Source: Sacculina carcini
Lineage: Eukaryota; Arthropoda; Thecostraca; Sacculinidae
Assembly (NCBI GenBank): GCA_916048095.2
Contig: OU696589.1
Span: 5,894,183 to 5,958,182 of the forward strand
Direction: 5' to 3'
Length of the DNA: 64,000 nt
Made by a program: the position numbers and the translations under genes. The notes beneath the pieces were generated by a model. It ran no database searches. It was not told the DNA's origin and worked only from the letters and a program-made list of their open reading frames with translations. Of the stretch, positions 34,501-48,400 are shown one piece after another (positions within the stretch are counted from its first letter, which is position 1; every line of letters starts with the position of its first letter).

Positions 34501-37500
34501 GTGACGCCAGTTATGGTAGGTTACCGGACGATAATTCTTCTTCACACTCAACACCCACCGACACAATACCTACACAAACACACACACACACACAGACATG
34601 CTTTCAGGATGTGTACGCAGTCATGAGGTTAGGTCACTTGGTGAAAATTTGAAAAAGAACTAGACGTTTGAAAGATGCTAAGAAATATGATTCGTCATAA
34701 TGGTGTTTTGAAGCCTTAGATGGGAATAATGTAGAAGCCGACAACAGGGGCGAATTACAGGCAACGTTTGTAGCGATTGAAATGCTGGATGTGACAGAAT
34801 ATCAGGAATTCAAATAAATATATGTTGTAAAGCTGATGGGATAGAAAACATCGCAAACAGCTCATTTCTCATGCTACACAAATTGGCATGATCAAATGGG
34901 TAAAACACATACACACGGCTTTTTTGCGAGATTTCATGAACAAATTGAATTTAACTAACTATGACTCACAAAGGCACAGCTGAAATTCAAGAACTTTAAT
35001 TATTCGATCGTGTATTGAGTGAATTTGTGAATATAGCACTATATTTGTAATTAGAATACAATAAATGTGACGTAATTACGAATAATGACGTTTTTTACGT
35101 CATTAATATTTTTGAATTTTTATCAATGTTAATTCCTATTGTTATTAATTAAATCGATTATATTAGAAACATCATGGGGAAAAACAAAATAGGAAGATTA
35201 AAAACACAAGTTAAAAAATTAGCATAATAGTAATAATTATGTGGTTATTAGTTTATCCGTAAATATTGATTCGATAATGTTGCTCCTATAGAGTAAGCAG
35301 GATTCGTACCCTGTTGGGAATTCCTCACTGGTGGGAAAACGGAAGTTATCAAGCGGGGAATTGAAGGACGGAAAGAAGGGCAAATGTGTGTGTATGTGTG
35401 TGTGTGTTTTTTTTTATCAATAAAAATTCGCTTATTTTCATTTCTAGTGACGTTTTGACAATTGATTTGGTCAAACAACTGAATATATTGGATCTATCAA
35501 CGCTGTTGTGGAAATTGAAGAGTTCAATCGTCAATGAGTGGAAAATCCGAGAAAATATATCACACACCACTTGTCTAGGCTATCAGCACACTCTTACCTT
35601 GGGAGAAATTTTGAATTTATTGAGTAAGTGAGCTTCTTGAAACATGCCAATAACAGCCAGACATGTCTCGTCGTTCGATAGAGTAGAATCGTTGAATCCA
35701 AAACTAATAACCCCCCACACACACATACGCACACACGCACACACAGTAAGAACGAGGACATCTAGTAAGAACAAAGAAACACAAGTACCCAAATACAGCT
35801 GAATTATTTACAATACAAATATACTACAACATCAAATCAAATTGGATACAAGCAGTTTGAAAATGAAATCAGTTAAATATCACACTCACAAACATGCACA
35901 CATACAATGGCTATAATTATGGATGATCTTTATTAATCATTTTAATTACAGCTACATCATACTTCTCAACACGTGTATTCTATAAAACATCTACAAACAT
36001 GTGACGGAATTCAATAAACTTAGATAAACATTAAAAGTTTCCCTATGGCTGAACGCAGTGCCGCGCACTAGAACGTACTGTGGTTTGACGCTATTTAAGA
36101 CAGCTAATCCCTGCATCTGAGCCTAACCTGTGCTTTATGAAGTAACCAATAACCAGAACAACAAGATAGCTAAGCATTGCTGAAATGAACAAGTCAAAAC
36201 TGAATTAACGTAGGTCAAAATGTGAATCTTGAATATAATTGCATTCATCAAGCCAAGCTTGAGAGGCCCAGAAAGGTGAGGCTAGGTTGCACTTATTGCA
36301 TGTACCATAACAAGGGCGGATGAGCTATCTGATAGCCAACGGCCATCTAGCAATATTGTGCACTCTCTCACCAGTTTTTTGGGTTTCGCTTGGCTGGTGT
36401 TCGAACTCAAATACTCGCTAAACTCGTTTTCCTCAAACTATCTACATATTTTGGGTGCTTCTGGTACGTGGGGCCACCGCAGAGTTTTAATAGTGCTTGT
36501 ACTCTTACCATTTCACTAGATTTGCGTGTAGTTAATGGTAATAATAATAATAATCACAATAATAATGTTAATAATTGCGTACATGTCGTCATTTCGTTTT
36601 TGTGCCCTTGTATCACTTGTGCACTCTACCAAATACCAAATACGTGTCGGCGTGTGTACAGTCTGTACCTGTACAGGTTGATTTTGTTGGCGTCTGCCGA
36701 CTGCAGTAAGCGTAGTTGCAGTCTTTCTGTGTCCTCATCGCTGGCTGTGGCGTGGTATGACAGACACTCTAACGTCACTCGTTGCTTAGCCATCAGACGA
36801 CCTGAAAGTGGGTAAATCGATCACCAATAGCCATAGTTGATGTTACTTCAAGGTTAAGAATAAGGGCTAACAATAAGGAACGATTAATTCAAGGAAAGGA
36901 ATTCAAGTTGAAGAGATTTTAAAAGTAGTTCCCTGAATAAAAAACCAGGTTTTATGTCCTACTCGTAATACAGACGATGTTCGCGTGTAATGTAATTTTG
37001 AGGGGACATAGTCTGTCACGGCCCCGGCCAACACACACACAGCTTATCTCGCAGGCACGCAGCCAGCACACACAGAAAACTGCACGACTGCAAGCACACA
37101 CGGAAACCCATCTTACGACAATTGAGCTTTGGGAGACAAACTCAACGGCCGTTTCACCTCATCAAGGAATCGAACCCTGGACCTCCAGGGTAGTAAGCGG
37201 GCGTCATATCCACTCGGCTACGAGGCGGACTACACAAACCAGTACATACTCAAGTATTTTCAGCTGAGAGAAAGGAATTCAGCTGATACATTCTGATTAG
37301 AAATACAGCCTAGACCAGTGGTACGTAACCTGTTGATAATATCCCACTGGTGGGAAATGGAGGGGTTAGCAAGTGCAAAAATAAATGTCGGACTGCATGA
37401 CAAATGTGTGCTTTTACCAATCCGAATTCGTTTCTTCTTGTTTCTAATAACATCCTGAAATTTTATATTATGAAATAACTATATTGGATTTTTCAGCGCT

Positions 37501-37610
37501 GTTGTGGAAAATGAAGAGTTCACTCATCAAAAAGAGGGGAATAAGTGAAAAAAGATTAAGGATGTGTCTGTGCTAGCGACTACTATCATATAACATGTGT
37601 ATATACGAGT

Positions 37611-37680
<70 letters not shown>

Positions 37681-37690
37681 TATATATATG

Positions 37691-37761
<71 letters not shown>

Positions 37762-37909
37762 TGTGTGTGTGCTGCTCCTACAGGCTTGCTGATGCATTTG
37801 ACTGTTGTACACGCCGAGACCGCAAAATACTCCGAATGTCTCCACGGCTCGAATGTCGTGATCGGAAAATTGTCTTGCTGTCCTCTGTATTGCGACCATC
37901 CCCAGCACA

Positions 37910-37946
<37 letters not shown>

Positions 37947-39385
37947 GATATTGTCCAAGGTAGCCTGTCACAAGGAATTCTTCCCCAGGAGTGGAAGCTG
38001 GCGAATATAATACCGATATACAAAGGAGGAGAGAGAGACAAACCGCTGAATTACAGGCCGATCTCACTAACAAGCGTCATGTGTAAATTGGTGGAGTCGA
38101 TCATTAAGGACAGATGGGTATTATATTTGGAGGATAACAGTATTTTAAATGAGACACAGTATGGATTCAGGAGTGGAAGGTCTTGTGTTGCGAACTTGAT
38201 GAGTTTTTATTCTAGGGTGATAGACACAGTGCAGGAAAGAGATGGATGGGTCGATTGTGTATATCTGGACCTGAAAAAGGCGTTCGACAGGGTTCCACGA
38301 AACAAGTTATTGTGGCAAATTGAGCATGAAGGAGGGATACGTGGAAAGCTTTTGGATTGGATGAGAGATTATTTGCGCGGACGTAAAATGAGAACAGTTG
38401 TAAGAGGTGCCAAATCGACGTGGAGAGAAGTCACAAGTGGCGTCCCTCAAGGATCAGTGCTTGGACCGATAATGTTCCTGGTGTACATAAATCAAATGAC
38501 GGAGAGAATAGGCAGTTACGTGAACATGTTTGCAGATGATGCGAAAATTTTGAGAAGAGTGAAAGATCGGACCAGCTGCCAAAAATTGCAAGAGGATCTA
38601 GACAGGCTATGTGAGTGGAGTAGGGAATGGGGCATGGAGTTTAATGCCAGCAAGTGCCACGTTATGGAATTTGGTAAAGGAAAACTCAGACCATCGAGAT
38701 GTTATATGTTGGGCGAGCACAAGCTGCAGAAGGTGACTGCCGAAAGAGATTTGGGTGTAACTATTGAGGATGATCTGTCGCCGGAGAGGCATATAACCAG
38801 AGTGGTGAATGCGGCGTATAGAACCATAAAGAATATAAGGGTCTCATTTAACTTCATGGATGAGGAAGTGGTAAAAAAATTGATAAAAAATGTGATAAGG
38901 CACCCACTAGAATACGCGGCAGTAATTTGGGCTCCCCACAATAAAAAACATATCGCTAGGTTAGAGAAAGTCCAAAAAGTAGCGACTAAGCTGTTAACAT
39001 CATTGAGTTCGTTGAACTATGAAAAAAGGTTAGAGAAAATTGGGTTGTCGTCACTGGAAAAGAGAAGGTTAAGGGGGGATTTAATAAACGTTTTCAAGCA
39101 CAGCCTTGGTATGGAGCGATTGGATAGGAAAGATTGGGTGGTTTGGAGTACGAGGGACCATAGGGGACACAATAAATGTCTACAGCAAACCCGGGTATTA
39201 AGGGATATAAAGAAGTACAGTTTCCCAAGTAGGTGTATAGATATATGGAACCGTTTGGGTAAAGAAATAGTTCAATCAAACAGTATAGCACAGTTCAAGC
39301 ATAGATTAGATAAATGTGGGTATGGAGACAGGACAGTCTGAGCCCTGCTCATTTCCTGTAAACTACAACTGTGAGTACAACTGTG

Positions 39386-39421
<36 letters not shown>

Positions 39422-42400
39422 TTTACTGGCCAAATAATACTCCAGTGTACCGTGATGCTAATCTATGTGCATGTATGCATGCATGTGATTGTGTGTATAT
39501 ACATGTATGAAACTCTGTAAATGTGTCTCTATGAATGTACATGCGTGCGAGTGCGCATACAAGCCTGCATGTATGCCTGTATTCATCTTGCGTGTTATCT
39601 ATATTTGATTGTTGTCGACTATATATAAATATACCAGAATGAATGTGGCGCTGGCTAGCAAATAGTAGTAGTCTGGCTTAGTGTTCAAGTATCAGTGGGA
39701 AAAGAAGCATGAGCTTGTCGGACTATTGTCACATGTGCTTTTATCTCGTGTACACGTACTATTGACTGAACTGCTTGTATGAGTGACCAATAAACTGACT
39801 TACTTACACTCACGTTATGTGGGATAATGCTTACTATATACCAGCTAACTATATGAAATATTTAGATAAACAATTGACCCACAGCGCTAATTTAAGTTAT
39901 AATGGTTCCTAAAGTTGGTTTGTGACAAGCTCACACGTCTGATTTGTCATTGAAAATTGGTGGGGGTTGGTATGCCCCCACCAATTACATTGCTTTCACG
40001 GTTCAAGTCAGGTAAAGATGACCAATAAACAAGACGCACAAAGTTCTGCAGTAAGGCTAAGATCCGATAATGCTAAGATCCGATATTTTTGCCTGTAATT
40101 AATAATAATAATAATAACAATAATAACATGACTCATATAATCAGAGGTAGGTAGATATTTATTTATCAAACGAATTTGGTGTATATTAATTAATATTTGC
40201 TATAGTTTAGATGTGATTATAAACTATTCCATGAATTTGTTATATCAGAGTGATGTTGGATGTTAGTTTATTCATTAATTCAATAGTTGTTGATCGCAAA
40301 TTTTGACTTTCAGTATTTCTCATTCCGCTTCCGCTTCCGCATTCCGCTTCTCGATGTCTATTGATGTGTCTATTGATGATCACTGATCTGTGTCTATTGA
40401 TGCATGAGGATTGAAATTAAGCAATACACAGCCTTTATACTCCTTCCATTTCGTGTTGTTTAATGATTTGAAGAAAGCAAATTATGTTATTATAATAACA
40501 GGCGTGCAGTCGTGCCAAATCGAGGTAATATTAGGCGTGATCACATCATGTTTGAGTTAAGTGTGTACAAGGCGTAACTGACCGATTCAGCAAGGGTCCA
40601 GAGGACCCAAACTTTCTATTTTGATCTCACATTTATGATTGATGTATACAACAATAGCAACGTATGTTTGCTATAGCGCACAAATCCTAGCACAGACGTG
40701 TAAAGTTGAAGAAGACAATAGGGATACATAGAGACTGTACAGGAAAAGTTAGTAGCAATAAGTTATAATATCTCTTGGCATTGGGTTTTTATTTTTTGTT
40801 TCAACAGGGACCACCAAATTCACTCTGCCCAGGGCCTCCAATTATCCAAGGTCAGCCCTGACGAGAGAAACGACAAGCAAGTGTGGCAATCCAAGATTTG
40901 ACAACGTCCCACTAGCGCCCTTTCTGCCGGCTATATTGAAACGAACTATACTATACATCAATACTATGATAGAGAATTGACGCTTGTGCAACATAGTCGG
41001 CTTGTCTCAAAATAGTCACCTGCAGTGTGCTGCAGCGTGTGCAAGCTATTGTGCGTCATGAGGCGCTTCATGTGCCTTTTGCATACGTGTAGACACGAGG
41101 CACACGTAGTGATGCAAAAAAAAACGTTTTTTTTGGTTGCGGTTTTTTTGCAAAAAAACATGTTTTTTTTAGGTTTTTTTTGTTTTTTTAGAATTAGCCC
41201 CAATTGTCATCGGATGTTAGATTTTAGTACATAGAATTGAGTTCAATTGATGTTTTGTACATCTTTACGTGTCTTATTTCAAAGAAAATTTGATAATAGT
41301 ATAAAAAACAAGAATATTTATCAATAAATACCTCAGGAGACTGTTTGAAAGTGCATCCGGGTCCGGTGTTTTAGGTTTTTTTCATTGAGAAAACCTATGT
41401 TTTTAAAGATTGTTATAATTATGTGGATATTTGAAATAATTTGTCAGCATAACAAAACAAATTCATTGAATAATCATTTTTTTAAAAAAAGAAACCATGT
41501 TTTTTATGAAAAAATGCAATGATGTTTTTCAAACTGGTTTTAAATTCGTTTTATTAATGTACAGGTCCAGAAAATGTTGGCAGCAGAACAAGACAAGCTA
41601 ATTGGTTGGTCAAGTGTTTTTTTTTGACAAACGTTCATTTAAACTAACGCTTTTCTAATGAAACAATGTTTTCTAAAACAGTATCTATGTAAGATAGATT
41701 TGATTAATGTACGTTCAAATAACTTTTGTATAGCAAGTAGCCTGCTGGTACGTATAAGCGGCTGGTTAAGCCACTTAATTTAAACTGTTCTTTTAAACCA
41801 TGGTTTTTTTTAAATATATTTTTTGGAAAAACTGTTTTCGTACATGTAGAGATTGCGAAAAAAATTGGCGGCAGATCAAGGAAAGTTTAACCAAATTAAC
41901 TGTTTTTTTATTAGTAACCTGTTTTTAAAACTGGTTTTATGGATGATGGTTTCCTTGATGTAGTTATTTGTGTTCAAATACTTTTTTGTACATCAAATAT
42001 ATTTCCTCAGTTGTTTTTTTTCCTACACGAAAATATTGTCCGTTTTTCTGGTCCGTTTTCCTGGTCCGTTGCCACTGCGACCCGCTTTTATTCGTAGTCT
42101 CATTAGGGACACTAAGTTTGTGTGCATATTCGTAGTATTTATGTAAATATTTGCAGTGTTTGTACTCTTATATTTGCAAATAATTGATCTGATGAATGAA
42201 ATGATGAAACTTATTATAACCAACGTAGTTAATTTCTGGCAGTAAAAAGTTAATGTGTAAAAAATAAAATAAAATTATGCCACCTGTTGTTTTTTTTAAA
42301 AACAGTTTCAGATTTTAGCATAAAAACGGTTCTCAAACCCTGCTTTCTTACACAATCATTAACTCAATAATTGAATTCAAAACTGTACTGTACATAGAAG

Positions 42401-45400
42401 TGCCGTACAGTACCGTGCAAACAATGATATTAGGCCTTTCAGACACATTATAACAATTATATTGTGCATATTTAATGATAATTCAATTTGATAGGGACAC
42501 TAATAGCATGAATAACCCATGTGTTGATAAAAATAATTCATTCAACATCCCAAATATATAATTTCCATAATTTGAATTCTTTGCATGACTCTTAAAAAAA
42601 CCCCAAAAAGAACGTGTTTTTTTGTCGCGGTTTTTTTTGGCAAAAAAAACGTTTTTTTTTTTAAAAACCGTCGGTTTTTTTTAGGTCGCATCTCTAGGCA
42701 CACGCTGCACACGTGTTTGAGCTCGTGTGTATGTGTGTTTGTGTGTGTTTATGCCTGTAGGTGCGCATGAGACGGTCTGTTCAGTTGTGCGCCGCAATCG
42801 TTTGAGTGAGCCGGTAATCTTCTGGCGATCCCAGTGTGACTGTTCTGGTGGTACTGTCGCGAGATGAGTCGCTGGAAAGAGTGTTTGCTCCTCGGTCTGT
42901 TGCTGAGCGATTGTTTGTTGAGCTTGCGCGGTGAGAACGGAAATGGAGACGTTGTCATGCGCTTTATCACTGCTTTACGTCAAGGCGATCATGGCCGATT
43001 GTTGGAGCAATTACCGCTCGCTCACGGTCCAGCAGATCTTTCGTTGTTTTCATTTGCCAACATGAATAATCCGGACACATTGGCTGGTACCACAACAGCA
43101 ATACAGTGTAAGACAGAATTGATTCGGAGAAAACATGTCCCATCAATAGACGCCAAGTTAAATATTGCAAGCAAGATAGAGAGAACCATGAACATCACCA
43201 AGGAGACAGCGAAACAAATCGACGCCTACATCTACAACAATAATTCGGTAAGAGTTCACAGCGAGAAGAAAGTATGGTATAACGAACACTATTTGGAAAA
43301 TATGGTGACGGTTACAGTATCCGGAGGAGGCGTTCTCAACTTATTGTCCATACACGGAATAAGTAGAGCCGACTCCAAAAGCTTGCTAACATCGTATATA
43401 AATCCACGGATGCCGACGGTAATCATTGTTCAATTCAATAAGCCAATTCAGGGAGGCTTTAAATTTAGTAGAAGCATGCAAAGAATTCTTGCATTACCAG
43501 ACAAACAGAATAATCAAACAAACGCAAATATCAGAAAGTTTGCGTTTTTATGTGGTTTTACCGATCCGCTTGCCATAAAATCCATGATCAGAAATGTACT
43601 AGCAGGAGATGGAAGCATTTTGCTTGTGAATGAGCTTCAGTTGCCCAAGCATTGCATGGGTGGATCACTGGGCACGAAGAGTGATCTACATCAGCCTTCT
43701 TCACATGAACCACCATCAAGCGGACATTCCTTCAACAGGGACTCTCAATCTACTCCCTCGGTGATCACCCGAAAACAAGCAATACCAAGAAGGGACCAGC
43801 ATCCACCCCGTTCTGCAGTGCAGGGGACACCATCACAACCAAAAGCCGGACAAAAACGAGTGTTAGAAATTCTTCCTGACATGAAGGAGACTCCTGCGGC
43901 ACAATTGGCCTCCAAGCGAAAAGCAGTCGCAAGCAAATCAAAAACACCGCAAGCAGAGTTTGAGAATTCGATGCCGAGCTTAGCTGCAACAGATGTAGAA
44001 GATCTGGTATCCGTTGCATTTCCGGCACTACAGGGTTTCCTTTCGAGTGAGTCTGCTGATGCTCTTCATTCAAGTATCGCTTCGCCATCCGCCATAAGAC
44101 ATGCTTCGAAATCGCCCTCTGATATCACCTACGGTAGCCCAAGAGCTCAACCCAGACAAACTTGGCACAGATAGTCTGGGATTCGTTCGAATCCGTAATA
44201 GCTCTCGACAACTAAACAACCAATAGAAGAAAAAAATCCCACAGACCCGTGTGGTCATTGGAGAGTTAGTGAACAAGATCCAATTATGTAAATGTGGATG
44301 TTTTTTAATTCGGTTATTGATCAGATCAACTACACACGCATTATTGAACATTTTTTAAAGTTAGTATTTTACACGTATATTTCCTGCTATTCTGGGAATA
44401 ATTCATGTTTTATTGGGTTGGTTTTCTGCTTTTGTGCTCGTTCAATGCGTTTGTTCGTTTAATTATTTTAGCTCTGTATATAAATCTATATTTTTTTTCC
44501 AATACATTTTTCTCCAAGAAGCAACTGTCTTTCTACCGTAAACCATTCTCTACTAGCGTTGCCATATGACAACACAGTAGCTGAAGATGCCTTCAGTGGA
44601 GACAACACTAAATGATAAGTGAACACCGATGTAGCCTCGTGAACACCACAGGACAATAACGGAAAGGGAGAATGACTGTGTATGCGCATTTAGTGAATTG
44701 AACCTTACGCAAATTAGCATTCTCGCTAGCAAAAGCAGAAGACACAGATTGTGCACAAAATAAATATGTTCATCAAAGTATATGATCTCACATATCAATC
44801 TTTTTGGTGTGAATAGAAATTTTAAATAAAAAAGAAAATCCAGGCACTGTTTTAGTCAAAAACATATACATACATACATATACATACACACATGCGTAAA
44901 ACTTCTATTTGACAGGCATATCTAACCTTTTCTCCGGCAGTACTTTGATGAATTCTCTATTGGCAATAGCTATGACTAACTGATTTTCATTAGTAATATT
45001 ATAAATATTATTTATTTTCATAAGCTTACAAAACTTTGTCTCCTTCAAAATAATTGCCTCCTATATCTACACACCTTTGCCTGCGTCTATGCCATTCCTG
45101 GAAGACCTCTCAAAGACCTTCTTCTGTAGTCCCTTCAGGTAACTGTCGGATGCCTATTTCAACTCCTCTGTTGACTGGAATCTGGAAAGTATTTTGATCA
45201 TAGCATATTTAATGTCTCTCCTGACATTTTCTCATTACTTATTGAACGTACCTCGTCAGAGCCGTAGCAACCGCCCCCCGTACCCCCCGGCCGGGGGGGC
45301 CCCGAATGTTGAGAGGCCCCGTCGCTTCACGTATTATGTGATTATGTCTAATAAATGCATTCATTATTTGGTGATTTATTTGTAATGGAAGCCCCAAGTG

Positions 45401-48400
45401 TTGCCTTCGGGGGGGGGGGGGTATAATTCCTCACAACGGCTCTGTACCTCGTATCTGTTTAAAATTTTGACGAGATAGAAGAAGATCGAATATAGGTAAC
45501 ACGGTAACTTGCAATTTTCTCCCTCTTCGGCTCTACCGGACTTCAGACCCATCGCCAGATTCAGTCAATTAAATACCAGTGTATGGATTTTGAATGAGGT
45601 CATATATAGTGTAGTCGTAACATGTATGTGCTGCCTTACATGCATGTGAGCAATTTGTGTGTGGGCAGAGTGTGAGTTGGCCGCTGAAGTACTTGTCAAG
45701 TGTCTTGGCGAACACATCACTGTTGAAGTACGCATCGTTGAAAAGCACTTGCGTGACGCATTAGCATATTTGGATAATTATAACCTCAATTACGGCTAGA
45801 CTAGATAAGATGTCATTCAACAGCCATACAGTGGCATTTAATCGATCGAGTGTGACGATGTATAGATGATGATATAAAGATTAGAAGTTAGCGAGGATGA
45901 ATTCAATCTCGTATGTGCATACGTGTGAAAACTCTACCTGGCTAAACCGACATCAAGCTACACACATACACACACAAACACACATGGTGCGGCACGTATC
46001 ACAACATCCAGCGCCACCTGGCGGAAGTTCTCATAAGCGCTGTGCAACCATGTGTACGCGGCGTTCAGTGACGTAGCGTAGGAGTGCTGGGGGGACACGT
46101 TTTAGGAGTGACGCAAGAGCTACTGAAGACGTTGAATAATCGTTATACCTGAGTCCTCCTTTCTGAATGTACTGTTTCATATTTACTGTTTTAATCTCAA
46201 ATAATTAAGAGATTAATGTAAACAAGATCGATTGAAAATAATGCTCTTCTCCGATTAGTTGACTGGAAGCATGCATTTTTAAAAACCTTTCCACTTTTCA
46301 ACGTGTATATCGACACATGGCCTTGCTAATTCCCTTACAGGCGTGGTGAAGCACACGTGAACACGAAATTGAACTATATGGCTGTTGCGTGTGTGTGTGT
46401 GTGTGTGCATGTGTGTTGCTCAAACCTTATTATTTAGTAAATTTGTTTTATTACTTATAGAATAAGTTAACAAGATGATATGATAAGAGCGCGAACGCAA
46501 TAAATTTCATACAACTGCAATTCCCATGCACCTTGATCATCAACAAACACACACACACACACACACATACAGCAATAGTGAATATGTAGCAATAATGGAA
46601 AAATTGGTGAGCTCACCTTGCCAATGAACTGGCAAACTCCGATGATGGACTGTTTGTGATTGTAGATCGGTATGGAAAGCACGTGTGAGTTTTGAGACTT
46701 GTCTGTGTGTTGTTCGTGTTGCGACTTCGCTGGCTCGCTGTGGTCATTCAAGCCAGCCGCTGCTTTCTGCGACTGTGCTCAATCAAACAGAGACGATATT
46801 TCAATGAAATCACAAGAGAGAAATTGAAGATGATTTGGCTCGCCACGGAACAACACAAGTTGATAACGTGAGTGCTATGGACCGACTGTATTTACAAGCA
46901 CAGACATAACAGGACAGCATGATCGGACACACGTACAAACAAGCTCACGCACACACATGCTCCTACAACACATACACAATGACACGGACAAACATGACAC
47001 AAGAAGAAACGCTTGTAACTAACAAACACAGTGAATTCATATAAAATTCTGAGTTATCAAGTTATTGACTATTATATGAGTAAAATTAGATTATAATATT
47101 AATTTAAAATTGTTCTCAGTACATTTATGTATTACAATTAAGCGCGTAAAAATTCATTTGAATAATTATGTTCAACATAAACATTATGAGTGATAATAAA
47201 AGAAATATTATCACGCGAAATCCTACTGTATACAGCAACAAAAACATATCTATATAAAAAGTGGACCAATATAAGTGTGTTGCAGTAATATAGGCGCATG
47301 CATAATACATCATTCAAAATCGCTCTGCCAAACCCAATATGCAATAGGCGAGCCCAGCAGCCCTTCTAGGAGTGTCAGAGCCCAAGCAACAATTTCCATA
47401 AACATTCGCAAAAGATTGTTCATTTGTGTGAGTGGGTGTCAATGTTTTAATATGTCAATGTGTCAATGTGTAATGCATCAAATTGTCAATGTGTCAATGT
47501 GTAATGCATCAAAGTGTCAATGTGTCAGTGTACTAATGTGCCAATGAGTCAGTGTGTCAATGTGTCAGAGTTTCAATATCTCAGTGTATAAATGTATCAA
47601 TGTGTCAATATAAAATGTATATATGTATCAATGCGTCAATGTGTCATGTGTCAATATAACTATGTATGAATATATACTATGTATCAATGTCATAATGTAT
47701 CAATGTAATAATGTATCAATGTATTAATGTATCAATGTAATAATGTAGTAATGTAATAATGTGTCAATGTAATAATGTAATAATGTAATAATGTGTCAAT
47801 GAAATAATGTGTCAATGTAATAATGTATCAATGTAATAATGTGTCAATGCAATAATGTATCAATGTGATAATGTATCAATGTGATAATGTAGCAATGTGA
47901 TAATGTATCAATGTGATAATGTAATAATGTAATAATTAGGGTGACCTTTTGTTGCAAATGCAACTTTTTTATCATAGACTCTACTCATCCTGAAAAGCCC
48001 AAAAATACGTTTATTTTTTATCTGAGGTAAGTATTGAGTGAGTTATAAATGCAACTTTTTGCAACTTTTGGTTTTTAGCGCAACTTTTGCAACTTTTCGT
48101 TTTTAGCACAACTTTTGCAATTTATTCGTTTTTGAGGGCTAGTTTTTTGGCTTGAGAACAAGTTTTTGAACTTTATGATCAATTTTTACACTTCCAATAC
48201 AGTTTTTAGTTCTTGAAGCTGCTGAATACAAATAAAATTGACGCATTTTCAATGCAAGCTAAATACATGTGTTTGAAAGGCGTGTGATGTACCCGTGTGA
48301 GTTGGTAGGCATTATGTGTGCGCGTGAGTGTTGTTGCTTGCAGACGACCGGAACTTTTATAAAAAATGTGGAGGCCTATTTGAGGATGTATTACAATTCT

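Noticed and set aside
37140-37235. Functional tRNA gene
   Set aside because: Acceptor and T stems pair, but no proper anticodon stem forms.
37527-38073. Frames of Tyr/Ile, Cys/Val and His/Thr repeats
   Set aside because: They are products of the (TA)n, (GT)n and (CA)n tracts. Only the part after 37945 on the plus strand is LINE coding sequence.
46467-46560. Alternative GAF-B exon on the minus strand
   Set aside because: A frame with [11 protein letters not shown] weakly resembles the GAF-B helix, but the acceptor lacks a pyrimidine tract and exon 8 at 46086 fits phase and family better.
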